Of a stretch of 64,000 bases of DNA, positions 42,319 through 50,924 are shown piece after piece. Numbering within the stretch: position 1 is the stretch's first letter; each line of letters opens with the position of its first letter. The translations under genes were made by a program, and so were the position numbers. The notes below the pieces were generated by a model. The model had not been told where the DNA came from, did no database searches, and saw only the letters and a list, made by a program, of their open reading frames with translations. The stretch is from Aestuariimicrobium sp. p3-SID1156 (GTDB lineage Bacteria > Actinomycetota > Actinomycetes > Propionibacteriales > Propionibacteriaceae), in the NCBI RefSeq assembly GCF_025144225.1, contig NZ_JALXXB010000001.1, positions 310,001-374,000 of the forward strand, in the 5' to 3' direction.

Positions 42319-43329
42319 TCAGAGCTGGACGTTGTCGTCCTCGACAACCGGGGAGCCGATCTGGTCCAGGGCAGCCTGCATCTGGCGCATGACTTCGAGG
42401 GTGTCATCCAGCGGCATGATCGGGCTCTCCGTGAGTCCCTCACGGATGCAGCGGTTGACCTCGAGGAACTCGTAGCCGTACCCACGTCCCTGCACCTCAG
42501 GACGGATCTCGCGGGATTCGCCGTCCAGAGGGTGGATCAGCGCGGCGGTGGGGTGGTGGAAGCGTGGGGGCACCTCGGCCCAGCCCTGCGTCCCCATGAC
42601 GACCATGCGGCCAGGGCCGGGAGTGCGCAGGGCGGCCGCCAGCGTGGCGAAGCGTCCGTCATCGTAGGTGACCAGCATGCCCATCTCGGCGTCCGCGCCG
42701 TTCTCGTAGTGGGTGCCGTGGGCGATGACTGTGGTGGAGGTCCCGAGGAAGTCCTGGGCGAAGCTGATCGGGTAGACGCCCAGGTCGAGGACTGCTCCTC
42801 CGCCCAGCGAGATCTCGAAGAGACGGTCGGTGGGGTCGTAGCCGCGGAAGGCGCACAGGTCTCCCTGGACGCTGCGGATCTCGCCGAGCTCGCCAGAATT
42901 GACCACCTCGTGGAGGGCGCGGACGGCCGGTTGGAAACGGGTCCACATGGCCTCCATGCAGAAAACATTGGCGGCGCGGGCTGCGTCGATGACTTCCTGG
43001 GTGCCGGCGAGGGTGGCGGTGAAGGCCTTCTCGACCAGGATCGGCTTGCCGGCGGCGATGGCGGCGAGGGCCACCACCTTGTGCTGGGGGTGGGTGTTGG
43101 CGATGTAGATGGCATCCACGTCGGGGTCGTCGATGAGGTCGCCGTAGGAGCCGTGGCTCGTGGCGAAGCCGTACTTGCCGGCAGCCTCTTTGGCGCGCTC
43201 TGGGGTGCGGGAGGCGATGGCCTGGAGGGTGACCTCCTCAGGGATGAGGTGCAGGTCCCCGACCACGGAGTCGACGATGCGACCGGTGCCGATGACTCCC
43301 CAGCGGATGGGGGCAGAGGTGATGGTCAT
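42319..43329 (-). CDS. Gfo/Idh/MocA family oxidoreductase
   Basis: A 336-residue NAD(P)-dependent dehydrogenase. The Rossmann motif is WGVIGTGRIVDSVVGDL (residues 10-26), followed by IANTHPQHKVVALAAIAAGKPILVEKAFT with the EKA catalytic lysine motif (EKP in many members), and MEAMWTRFQPAVRAL and GGGAVLDLGVYPISFA typical of the dihydrodiol-dehydrogenase-like/sugar dehydrogenase branch. The substrate is probably a sugar or inositol derivative but not readable. The start overlaps the DUF1707 gene stop (ATGA), so both are in one operon. Confidence 0.92.
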   Translation of the reverse strand: MTITSAPIRWGVIGTGRIVDSVVGDLHLIPEEVTLQAIASRTPERAKEAAGKYGFATSHGSYGDLIDDPDVDAIYIANTHPQHKVVALAAIAAGKPILVEKAFTATLAGTQEVIDAARAANVFCMEAMWTRFQPAVRALHEVVNSGELGEIRSVQGDLCAFRGYDPTDRLFEISLGGGAVLDLGVYPISFAQDFLGTSTTVIAHGTHYENGADAEMGMLVTYDDGRFATLAAALRTPGPGRMVVMGTQGWAEVPPRFHHPTAALIHPLDGESREIRPEVQGRGYGYEFLEVNRCIREGLTESPIMPLDDTLEVMRQMQAALDQIGSPVVEDDNVQL

Positions 43330-43715
43330 CGCAGTCCCTTTCGTTGCTGCTGGAGGCGCTGTGCCTCGATGTGCCGACGGCGGAAGCTGTCAGCGATGGC
43401 GCTCCCGGAGGGAGCGATGAAGATGGCGATGATCATCGGCCAGAACTCGCCGAAGATGATCAGGGCCGCGATGGCGATCGGGAAGGCCGCCCAGGAGATG
43501 AGGCGCAGGGCGTTGACCCAGAGGGGCTCGTCGGCGGGAAGGTCGAGCCCATGGGACTCCGTGCCCTTCTCGGTGCGTGCCTCCAGCGCTGTCTGCATCC
43601 GCTCCTCGAACTCCTGGGTCGTGAGCCGTCCGTCGGCGTCGTGTCCCTGGAGACGCTCAACCGAGGCGTCACGCTCAACGGACCCGATGCGACGAGGCGA
43701 GGGAGCGGTGGTCAT
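43326..43715 (-). CDS. DUF1707 SHOCT-like membrane protein
   Basis: A 129-residue protein. IGSVERDASVERLQGHDADGRLTTQEFEERMQTALEARTEKG is a DUF1707 domain (actinobacterial, related to short C-terminal/SHOCT modules), followed by two hydrophobic segments (ISWAAFPIAIAALIIF and FWPMIIAIFIAP) and a basic tail. It is a membrane protein with a cytosolic N-terminus. The function of DUF1707 is unknown; it often sits at the membrane in regulators. It is the first gene of a two-gene operon with the Gfo/Idh dehydrogenase and is divergent to the GT32-like gene. Confidence 0.85.
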   Translation of the reverse strand: MTTAPSPRRIGSVERDASVERLQGHDADGRLTTQEFEERMQTALEARTEKGTESHGLDLPADEPLWVNALRLISWAAFPIAIAALIIFGEFWPMIIAIFIAPSGSAIADSFRRRHIEAQRLQQQRKGLR

Positions 43716-43885
43716 GCGCTCAGACTACTCACCCCACTCGGTGGGCAGGCGCAGCTTCCTCGCAGGTCTCCCTGGCGTGACTGACCGCAGTCGATTCAGG
43801 TGCTGGACTTGAGGCTGCCTTGGTGGGAACCATCGAACCGGAGATCGAAGATGTCTCTGTGAAGCCCAAGTGAGAGCATGCGAGC

Positions 43886-44779
43886 ATGGACGTGATCGCG
43901 TTGGCGCGGCAGGCGAAGCACCGGTTGTGGGTATTGAGAAAGAGATGGCGGCGAGCGAGAAGACGTGTGCCCCTGCACCTCGCCACGGCATTCGGCCCCC
44001 TCTGGAGCCGTCTTCATCCATACCGATTCGACCCGAACCGGTATCTGGGGGAGCGCACCAAGCGTTGGCCACACGATTTCTTGGCCGAAGAAGTCACTTC
44101 GCGTGGCGATCAGGAGGGGGCGCTCCCGCGTCGCGTCTTCGTCGTCTGGACGGGGACGAATGAGTTGACGCCAAATCGAGCCAGAAATTTGAGAGCGCTT
44201 CGGGACGTCATCGGCGTCCCGGTGGAGTTCATTACCCCTAAAAATCTGCGTGATTGGGTTGTTGACGATCATCCTCTGCATCCGGCATACAAGAACCTGT
44301 CGCTCGTGCACCAGTCCGACTATCTTCGCGCGTACCTTCTGCACCATTACGGCGGGGGTTATTGCGATCTGAAGCGTCCGTTGGCGTCGTGGGCCCCCGT
44401 TTTTGAAGCCATGCGGTCCCGGCCTGACGTGTGGCTCACGTCCTTTTCGGAAAGAAACGCGTTTGATCCGGCGCGCTTGAGCGGAAGGCTCGGGTTTGAC
44501 GTGTCGATGAACTACACGCGGTTGGTGGGCTGCAGTGCGATGATCTGTCGCTCGGGCACCGCGTTCACGCGTGAATGGCTAAGCGAGGTAGAGCGCCGCC
44601 TCGATGTGCTCGAGCCTGAACTGGCGTTACATCCAGGAGGAATCCGCAACGAGGCTGCCGGATACCCGGTGTCATGGACGGACCTGCTGGGGAAGGTCTA
44701 CCACCCCCTGCAGCTGAAGCACTTGGACCGCGTGCAAGCGGACGATCGCCTCCTTCTGGAGTTCCACGATTATCAGTGA
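43886..44779 (+). CDS. GT32-like glycosyltransferase (capsular polysaccharide type), copy 1
   Basis: A 297-residue protein. RRVFVVWTGTNELTPNRARNLRALRD begins the catalytic part; HQSDYLRAYLLHHYGGGYCDLKRP holds the family's SD-x-LR and GGxYxD motifs (DXD-type, here D-L-K, so the metal-binding second Asp is replaced by Lys). It resembles GT32 Och1-type and 'capsular polysaccharide synthesis' transferases. A basic N-terminus (RQAKHRLWVLRKRWRRARRR) suggests membrane or phosphate association. It is related to 46215-47075. The start ATG 43886 has only a weak ribosome site. Base composition is lower in GC than the neighbours, suggesting transfer. The exact sugar is unknown. Confidence 0.82.
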   Translation: MDVIALARQAKHRLWVLRKRWRRARRRVPLHLATAFGPLWSRLHPYRFDPNRYLGERTKRWPHDFLAEEVTSRGDQEGALPRRVFVVWTGTNELTPNRARNLRALRDVIGVPVEFITPKNLRDWVVDDHPLHPAYKNLSLVHQSDYLRAYLLHHYGGGYCDLKRPLASWAPVFEAMRSRPDVWLTSFSERNAFDPARLSGRLGFDVSMNYTRLVGCSAMICRSGTAFTREWLSEVERRLDVLEPELALHPGGIRNEAAGYPVSWTDLLGKVYHPLQLKHLDRVQADDRLLLEFHDYQ

Positions 44780-45243
44780 CTTGCGAGGACGAGGGGTCGG
44801 CCTAAGCCGTGCGCCACGCCTCACTGACGTCTCACTCCAGTCCTGGCTGCGACCAGGGAAAGTTCGTGATTTCGATCATGGCGCCCCTCGGAACCCAGCC
44901 CATGAACCGTGGGCCGAGCAGTAGCCTTCACGTCGCGGTAGGCGTCGCTGAGGTGATCGTCAGAAAGCCTGTCCAGGGCGAGCCAGCTGTGACTCGTGGC
45001 GCCGATCGGGTGATTGGCTAAATCCAAGGCCGCTGCTACGCGCCTGACTCTGTGGATTAGTTGTACTTCCGAGTATTAAGAGAAATCCAGTACATGCGGG
45101 TCGGCGGAAGTGGCTCCCTGGCCTCGCAATACCGTGGTTGGCATGGTCCAAGTGGCAAAGCGCTGCCTTCTAAGAGTCGCCTTGGCAGGATCAGCTTCGC
45201 TATCAACGAAGAACCGGCCATCGTTACGGATCGTCCAGACGCC
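44780..45243. other. 464-bp intergenic region without a recognised gene
   Basis: This gap between the convergent GT32-like and GT2 genes has lower GC content than the window average. I found no open frame with a credible start and recognisable sequence, no strong terminator hairpin and no repeat. It may be remnant DNA of the inserted glycosyltransferase patch. Confidence 0.6.
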
Positions 45244-46113
45244 TCACGCTCTGCGCGCGTGCCTTATGCTGTCCCGCGCCGAACGGGCCTTTTCGATTAA
45301 CGCTTCGAGCTTTCCATAGCGTCTTGCCCAGTAAGTGGCCTGCTCCGTGGCTGCTTGGGCGATCGGCGACTGGTTCTGGCCAAGGAAGTATGCGACTTCG
45401 TAGTCACCGCACATTCCCTGTGCGATGGTAAGTGCGTGGTTGGGGTTCGCCTCCAGCATTACTTCACGCGTCGTGCGCATGACGTCAATCCCGGTATGGT
45501 TCTTCTTGTTGAGCGAGCTCGCCTTGATCCGGTAGTGCATAAGACTCGTCGGCACCCTCTGGGCGACCCCCCCGCGCTGCAGAAGCAACCGCACCCAGAA
45601 CTCCCAGTCCTCGAAAATCTCGCGTGTCTGCTCGTGGAAGCCTCCGAGCATCTCCCAATCGCTCCGTCGGAACATGCTGGCAGCAGAAATGGTGCACTTT
45701 TTTGCCATGTCTGGGCCTGTGGTCTGTGGCGGGGGTATGACGAGCGAGTGCCCGCACTCGAACTCTTGGTAGGCGGCACATGCGATGGTTGTGTCCGGAT
45801 GGAGCTGGAGTTGGAGTGCCAAAGGAGCGATATGCCCAGGGTCAAGGTAGTCGTCCGCCCCCATTGGCAGTACAAAATCGCCGGAGCCGGCGGCGATGGC
45901 TGAGTTGATGGCTGCTGCGGGGCCACGGTTCTCAGTCCGGATGAGGCGGACTCCTCGCAGCCCATCGAGTGCGCGGATGGTCTCGGGTCGCGTAGATCCG
46001 TCGTCGACTACGACCACTTCGACTGAGTCCTGGGCCAAAGCTGAATCCACCGCTCGCCGGACGTGCTCAGGCCTGTCATTGAAACACGGTATTGCGACGG
46101 TCGTCCTGCTCAT
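45244..46113 (-). CDS. GT2 family glycosyltransferase
   Basis: A 289-residue GT-A enzyme: TTVAIPCFNDRPEHVRRAVDSALAQ, VEVVVVDDGSTRPETI, LIRTENRGPAAAINSAIAAGSGDFVLPMGADDYLDP gives the nucleotide-binding and DXD (ADD) motifs; EIFEDWEFWVRLLLQRGG contains the ED(W) acceptor-base motif. Family members transfer sugars to lipid-linked or protein acceptors for surface glycans. A C-terminal helical segment of about 60 residues follows. It sits alone between two GT32-like genes, with an upstream region shared with the second one. Codon usage is less GC-biased than in flanking housekeeping genes. Confidence 0.9.
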   Translation of the reverse strand: MSRTTVAIPCFNDRPEHVRRAVDSALAQDSVEVVVVDDGSTRPETIRALDGLRGVRLIRTENRGPAAAINSAIAAGSGDFVLPMGADDYLDPGHIAPLALQLQLHPDTTIACAAYQEFECGHSLVIPPPQTTGPDMAKKCTISAASMFRRSDWEMLGGFHEQTREIFEDWEFWVRLLLQRGGVAQRVPTSLMHYRIKASSLNKKNHTGIDVMRTTREVMLEANPNHALTIAQGMCGDYEVAYFLGQNQSPIAQAATEQATYWARRYGKLEALIEKARSARDSIRHARRA

Positions 46114-46214
46114 GGAGACATTCTCTCATGACGGTCGGGCCGAGGGCTCCGCCGGTGAGCCTTCACTCACACGTACCCGGATGCTCTCTGGCGCAGCGTG
46201 ATTGAATATCCTCC

Positions 46215-47075
46215 ATGGTGAGCATTCTACGGCAGGCGAAGCATCAGGCGTTTGTGCTGTCCAAGCGGATCCGCTGGCTCTCGAGTGACGTGCGTCTGCG
46301 CATCGATGACAAGCGATGGGCACGCGCGCAGGTGAGGAAGCCTTTCGTTTACAACCCGGTCTACTATCCTCACACCTTCCTGTTGCGCCAAAGCATGCCC
46401 TTGGAAGATGTCCGACCCGTACCCAATAAGCTATGGGTCATTTGGCTCGGGGATGGAATGTCTCCAGCGTGGAAGCGCTCATTGGAGACCCTCCAGAAGC
46501 AACCGGGGCTTGACGTCCAACTGATCACGAGCTTCTCGGATGGGCTCATCGCTGGGCATCCGCCTCATCCAGCGTGCGCGGATCTCAACGTCATGCATCA
46601 GTCGGACTACCTGAGGGCCTACTTGATGCATCATGTGGGAGGGGTCTACGTCGACGTGAAACCGGTCCAGTCTCGACTGGCCGAGGTTGTCGATCGGCTG
46701 AATCAGAATAGCAACGCATGGGTTGCGGGCTATCGAGAAGTCACCTCCAACTATACGCCAGACTTGCCCCACAATCTAGGTGACCATATTCGCAGGAATT
46801 ATCGGGCGGTGATGGGGCCCAGTGCGTTTGCGTGCCGGCCAGGGTCACCTTTCACCGGGGAGTGGATGCGGGAGCTCAATGCAAGGCTGGATTACTACGC
46901 GGGCGCGCTGCGTGAAGCTGGGTGCGGCAGCGGGAATGCCTACGATCGTCCTCCCAACTATCCCATCCGATGGAGTGAGATCCTCGGCGACATCATCCAG
47001 CCGCTGAGTATGAAGTACCAGTCCCACATGCTCTTCACCGACGACATCAAGCCGCAGTTGCACAACTACCGCTAG
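46215..47075 (+). CDS. GT32-like glycosyltransferase (capsular polysaccharide type), copy 2
   Basis: A 286-residue paralogue of 43886-44779: similar RQAKHQAFVLSKRI N-terminus, NKLWVIWLGDGMSPAWKRSLETL, then HQSDYLRAYLMHHVGGVYVDVKPVQ, again with D-V-K instead of a classic DXD. The shared replacement argues that D-x-K is a real subfamily trait. The ending with IQPLSMKYQSHMLFTDDIKPQLHNYR also parallels copy 1 (HPLQLKHLDRVQADDRLLLEFHDYQ). Low GC: 29 of 60 bases in 46741-46800 are G/C, against 41 of 60 in 47221-47280 of lysC. Confidence 0.82.
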   Translation: MVSILRQAKHQAFVLSKRIRWLSSDVRLRIDDKRWARAQVRKPFVYNPVYYPHTFLLRQSMPLEDVRPVPNKLWVIWLGDGMSPAWKRSLETLQKQPGLDVQLITSFSDGLIAGHPPHPACADLNVMHQSDYLRAYLMHHVGGVYVDVKPVQSRLAEVVDRLNQNSNAWVAGYREVTSNYTPDLPHNLGDHIRRNYRAVMGPSAFACRPGSPFTGEWMRELNARLDYYAGALREAGCGSGNAYDRPPNYPIRWSEILGDIIQPLSMKYQSHMLFTDDIKPQLHNYR

Positions 47076-47166
47076 GTTCTGGCGCTGGCCAGGAGGGCCC
47101 GTTGGAGTGGGCTTCAACTAGACTCATGACGATCCGTGTGGGTCGGCTAGTCGGAGGAAGGTGCAG

Positions 47167-48438
47167 ATGGCCAAGATCGTCATGAAGTTCGGTGGTTCTT
47201 CGGTGGCGGACGCCGAGTCGATCAAGCGGGTCGCCCGTCGCGTCATGCGCGCGAAGCAGGCCGGCAACGACGTCGTCATCGTCATCTCCGCCATGGGGGA
47301 CACCACCGACGACCTCATGGACCTCGCCCTCCGCGTCTCCCCGCAGCCCGCGCCGCGCGAGCTTGACATGCTCCTCACCACTGGCGAGCGCCAGTCCGCC
47401 GCTCTCCTGGCCATGGCGCTCAGCGACTTGGGTCACGAGGCCCGCAGCTACACGGGCTCCCAGGCCGGCGTCATCACCACCAGCGCGCACGGCAACGCTC
47501 GCATCATCGACATCACGCCCGGTCGCGTCGAGAAGTCCTTGGACGAAGGAGCCATTGTCATCGTCGCTGGCTTCCAGGGAGTCGCGCAGGACACGAAGGA
47601 CGTGACCACGCTGGGTCGCGGAGCGTCCGACACCACTGCCGTCGCACTCGCCGCCGCCCTCAACTCCGACTTCTGCGAGATCTACTCCGATGTGGATGGC
47701 GTCTTCACTGCCGACCCCCGCATCGTTCCCGGCGCCCGCCAGATCCCCGAGATCACCTACGAGGAGATGCTGGAGATGGCTGCCAACGGCGCCAAGATCC
47801 TCCACCTGCGCTGTGTCGAATACGCTCGACGGGAGAACGTTCCGGTGCACGTGCGCTCCTCCTTCTCCGAGAAGCCGGGCACCTGGGTCAAGGACATCAA
47901 CGACATGGAAGGAACGGCCATGGAGCAGGCCATCATCTCCGGCATCGCACACGACCGCAGCGAGGCCAAGATCACTGTCGTGGGCGTCCCCGACGAAGCA
48001 GGTCGAGCGGCCCACATCTTCGAGACCATTGCCGGTGCCGACGTCAACATCGACATGATCGTGCAAAACGTCCCGGAGGTTGGCACCAACCGCACCGACA
48101 TCTCCTTCACCCTCCCCATGACCGACGGCAAGAAGGCGATCGATGCCCTGCGTGCGGTGCAGGCCGAGATCGGTTTCGAGGACTTGCTCTACAACGACCA
48201 GATCGGCAAGGTCTCGGTGGTGGGCGTCGGGATGCGCTCCCACCCAGGCGTCACCGCCAAGTTCTTCAACGCCCTCGCCGGTGCCGGCATCAACATCGGC
48301 ATGATCTCCACCTCCGAGATCCGCATCTCGGTGGTCGTGCCCGCTGAGGACGTCGACGATGCCGTTCGCGCCGCCCACACCGCCTTCGGCCTTGACGCCG
48401 AGGGTCAGGCGGTCGTCTACGCGGGGACGGGACGCTGA
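47167..48438 (+). CDS. lysC: aspartate kinase, alpha subunit
   Basis: A 423-residue aspartokinase, first enzyme of lysine, threonine, methionine and diaminopimelate synthesis. The kinase domain starts [22 protein letters not shown] and includes [45 protein letters not shown] and [15 protein letters not shown]. Two ACT domains (about 265-420) mediate feedback by lysine/threonine: [18 protein letters not shown] and [22 protein letters not shown] 47167 was chosen, with GGAGG 9 bases upstream; an in-frame GTG at 47161 is too close to it. The usual downstream asd is absent. An internal start gives a separate beta subunit. Confidence 0.96.
   Translation: MAKIVMKFGGSSVADAESIKRVARRVMRAKQAGNDVVIVISAMGDTTDDLMDLALRVSPQPAPRELDMLLTTGERQSAALLAMALSDLGHEARSYTGSQAGVITTSAHGNARIIDITPGRVEKSLDEGAIVIVAGFQGVAQDTKDVTTLGRGASDTTAVALAAALNSDFCEIYSDVDGVFTADPRIVPGARQIPEITYEEMLEMAANGAKILHLRCVEYARRENVPVHVRSSFSEKPGTWVKDINDMEGTAMEQAIISGIAHDRSEAKITVVGVPDEAGRAAHIFETIAGADVNIDMIVQNVPEVGTNRTDISFTLPMTDGKKAIDALRAVQAEIGFEDLLYNDQIGKVSVVGVGMRSHPGVTAKFFNALAGAGINIGMISTSEIRISVVVPAEDVDDAVRAAHTAFGLDAEGQAVVYAGTGR
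47920..48438 (+). CDS. lysC: aspartate kinase beta subunit (internal start)
   Basis: In-frame internal ATG beginning [23 protein letters not shown], preceded by GGAAGGA (47907-47913) 6 bases upstream. Translation gives a 172-residue protein made of the two ACT domains only. The classical C. glutamicum lysC beta subunit starts at the equivalent MEEAVLTGVATDKSEAK and has the same length, so an alpha2-beta2 enzyme is very likely. Nested coding is known for this family; the ribosome site is directly visible. Confidence 0.85.
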   Translation: MEQAIISGIAHDRSEAKITVVGVPDEAGRAAHIFETIAGADVNIDMIVQNVPEVGTNRTDISFTLPMTDGKKAIDALRAVQAEIGFEDLLYNDQIGKVSVVGVGMRSHPGVTAKFFNALAGAGINIGMISTSEIRISVVVPAEDVDDAVRAAHTAFGLDAEGQAVVYAGTGR

Positions 48439-48551
48439 CCGAGAACAAGGGACGCCCCGAGTCCGCCTCAAGGCAGTCCAACCCGTTCGACTCGGTCTGG
48501 TTCGACCTGTACAACCCTGCCGGAGGCTTCAACCCGCCGCCGCAGGAGGGA

Positions 48552-50498
48552 ATGGCGACCCAGTACCACCCTCGTCCGCAGGCCAGCGATCCGCTGAGGG
48601 GACGCCCACCGGCGGCGCTGCGTCCGCAGCCTTCGTCCGGCGATTGGTCTGTGCTCCACCCACCTACGGCCACGCCACAGCCCGAGCCGAGCGAGGACCC
48701 CCAGGAGAACACGCTCTACGTCCCCCTCCATGACTTCTTCGGCGGTCGCCCGCCCGAGGATGATCCGGTTCTCGGGCCCTGGCGCGGGGAGGACGCCGAC
48801 CCCTCCCAGCAGGAGACCACCGTCCTGCGGCGGGTGGAACCGGCTGCGCACACCGCCCCAGCCGAGCCGCAGGTGGTCGGGCCGACCGGCCCGACCGAAT
48901 CCGGCGGTGAAACGCGCGGGCTGGTCCGCAGCTCGGCAGTCATGGCCGCAGGCACGATGGTTTCCCGGGTGCTCGGCATGGTTCGCACCGCGCTGATCGC
49001 CGCAGTGTTTGGTACTTCGCTGGCGGGCGATGCCTTCCAGATCGCGAACACGCTGCCGAACTATGTCTACATCCTGCTCTCGGCCGGCGTGTTGAACGCT
49101 GTCCTGGTGCCGCAGATCACCAAGGCGCTCAAGCGTGAGGATGGCGGGAAGGACTTCGTCGACCGCCTCGTCACGGCCGCCATCGGGGCCGTGGTGGTCG
49201 TCGCGATCCTCGCCACTCTTGCAGCGCCGCTGCTGGTCAAGCTCACCTCGGACCTGCCGCCGGACAGCCAGGGCGTGGCGATCTTCTTCGCCTACCTCTG
49301 CCTCCCTCAGATCGCCTTCTACGGCCTGTACACGCTGCTCGGCCAGGTGCTGAACGCACGGGGCCAGTTTGCTGCGTTCATGTGGGCTCCGGCGCTGGCC
49401 AACATCGTCCAGATCACCGGGCTGGTGTGGGTGCTGGTGGCGTGGGGCAAGGCTGGCCAACTCGCTGCGCCGCCCGCCACTCTGCTCTGGATCGTGGGCG
49501 TCTCGTCAACATTGGGCATCGCCGTACAGGGGCTGTCACTGGTCTACCCGCTCATCAAGGGCGGCTTCCGATGGACGCCCCGTTTCGACCTGCGTGGGCA
49601 CGGCTTGGGGCAGGCGTCAAAGATCCTGGGCTGGACCTTCGCCGCTCTGGTCATCGCCCAGATCGGCGGCTTCATCGTCCAGCGGATCATGACGGCCATT
49701 CGAGGCAATGACCTCAACGTTCCCTCGGTGCTGGCCCGCGACCAGGCCTTCCAGATCTTCATGCTGCCGCACTCGTTCGTGACGGTGTCAATCCTGACGG
49801 CCCTGTACCCGGCGTTCAGCCGAGCGTTCCAGGACGGCGACGACAACCGCATGCGCCAGTTGATGACCCGCTCGCTGACGATGCCAGCGGTGGCAGTGAT
49901 CCCCATGAGCGCCGCGATGATCGCCCTCAGCTACCCGATCGTGCGGGTGCTGCTGCCGGGGTCTGGCACCAACCATGCTGCCGTTGCCTGGATCCTTTCA
50001 GCAATGGCGCTGGGCACGATGGCGTTCGGAGTCACCACCCTGCAGCAGCGATTCTGCTTTGCCCGAGAAGATGGGCGCACCAACCTGTGGCTCCAGGCGC
50101 TGCTCACCGGGGTGCAAATCGCCATTGCTTTCACTGCCTTCCTTGTGCCCAAGGAATGGGCGGTTTTCACCATCGCGCTGGGTCAGACCATCGCGAACAC
50201 GGTCGCCGCGGTCGCCTTCGTCCTCGTGGCGCGCAAGCAGATGGGCGGCTACGACCTGCGCCCGGTGATCAACCTCTACGTCAAGGTCGGTCTCTGCTCG
50301 CTTCTTGCCGCACTCGCGGGCGGGGTCGTGGTGTGGGCTCTCGGACTGGTCGGTGGGGGACTAGTGGTCGCGCTGCTGCAGCTGATGATCGGGGGTGGGC
50401 TTTTCCTGGTGGTGGCCTGGTTCACCCTTCGTCGGGCTGGCATTCCCGAGGTGGACGAGCTCCTGGCTCCAGTGCTGCGCCGTTTCGGACGCGCCTGA
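48552..50498 (+). CDS. murJ: lipid II flippase MurJ
   Basis: A 648-residue MATE-like (MviN/MurJ) protein. The first about 125 residues are a Pro/Glu/Gln-rich cytoplasmic tail; the membrane part starts SSAVMAAGTMVSRVLGMVRTALIAAVFG, the MurJ signature with conserved arginine, then DAFQIANTLPNYVYILLSAGVLNAVLVPQITKA and about 14 spans. It flips lipid II across the membrane. Actinobacterial MurJ often carries a C-terminal pseudokinase domain; none is present here (ends VLRRFGRA). The ATG has AGGAGG only 2 bases upstream, while the frame is open back to a CTG (48435) overlapping the lysC stop, so the true start may be earlier. Confidence 0.93.
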   Translation: MATQYHPRPQASDPLRGRPPAALRPQPSSGDWSVLHPPTATPQPEPSEDPQENTLYVPLHDFFGGRPPEDDPVLGPWRGEDADPSQQETTVLRRVEPAAHTAPAEPQVVGPTGPTESGGETRGLVRSSAVMAAGTMVSRVLGMVRTALIAAVFGTSLAGDAFQIANTLPNYVYILLSAGVLNAVLVPQITKALKREDGGKDFVDRLVTAAIGAVVVVAILATLAAPLLVKLTSDLPPDSQGVAIFFAYLCLPQIAFYGLYTLLGQVLNARGQFAAFMWAPALANIVQITGLVWVLVAWGKAGQLAAPPATLLWIVGVSSTLGIAVQGLSLVYPLIKGGFRWTPRFDLRGHGLGQASKILGWTFAALVIAQIGGFIVQRIMTAIRGNDLNVPSVLARDQAFQIFMLPHSFVTVSILTALYPAFSRAFQDGDDNRMRQLMTRSLTMPAVAVIPMSAAMIALSYPIVRVLLPGSGTNHAAVAWILSAMALGTMAFGVTTLQQRFCFAREDGRTNLWLQALLTGVQIAIAFTAFLVPKEWAVFTIALGQTIANTVAAVAFVLVARKQMGGYDLRPVINLYVKVGLCSLLAALAGGVVVWALGLVGGGLVVALLQLMIGGGLFLVVAWFTLRRAGIPEVDELLAPVLRRFGRA

Positions 50499-50521
50499 GT
50501 CCCTGCTCCTGCCGCCTGGGC

Positions 50522-50527
50522 TAGCCT
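50522..50527 (+). promoter_or_regulatory. -10 element of a probable leaderless DUF6394 gene
   Basis: TAGCCT followed by CTTTCC and the ATG at 50534; there is no Shine-Dalgarno. This fits a leaderless transcript. Confidence 0.4.
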
Positions 50528-50533
50528 CTTTCC

Positions 50534-50917
50534 ATGAATCTCGAGAAGGTGGTCTTCTCCTTCGTGGTGTTGCTGGCCGGCACCCTGAACTTCGGTTTCT
50601 TCGTCGGTGACCTGGGTGACGTGAACCTCCACAGCCCATGGGAGTTGTACTCAGCAGTTGTCGTGAACATCATCGCTCTGGTGCTGAAGTTCGGCGACCG
50701 GACCCAGATCGGCGCCACCCATCTGGCGACCTCTCTGGTGGCCTCCCTGCAGCTCGTGGGCGCTGCCGCCTTCCTGATCTACTGGTCGGCCCAGTCCACA
50801 CCGTTGGAGCCCGCCGAGATCTCCACGGTCGTCTCGCTCTCGGGTGGGGCCCTGCTGGCCAACGTGGTCTCGATCATCCTGCTCGTCATCGAGACAATCT
50901 CCTTCCAGCGCCGCTGA
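50534..50917 (+). CDS. DUF6394 family membrane protein, partner of a K+ channel
   Basis: A 127-residue protein with four hydrophobic segments: VVFSFVVLLAGTLNFGFFVGDL, YSAVVVNIIALVLKF, LATSLVASLQLVGAAAFLIYWSA and GGALLANVVSIILLVIETI. It matches the DUF6394 type, small membrane proteins that occur next to TrkA-N potassium channels in many bacteria. It is 7 bases upstream of the channel gene, so the two are co-transcribed. An accessory or second-pore subunit role is inferred; no motif of known ion pores is seen. Confidence 0.75.
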   Translation: MNLEKVVFSFVVLLAGTLNFGFFVGDLGDVNLHSPWELYSAVVVNIIALVLKFGDRTQIGATHLATSLVASLQLVGAAAFLIYWSAQSTPLEPAEISTVVSLSGGALLANVVSIILLVIETISFQRR

Positions 50918-50924
50918 GGGCCGC

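Noticed and set aside
45061-45300. A possible small gene in the 44.8-45.2 kb gap
   Set aside because: The frame lacks a ribosome site, has no recognisable domain and overlaps the end of the GT2 gene in antisense.
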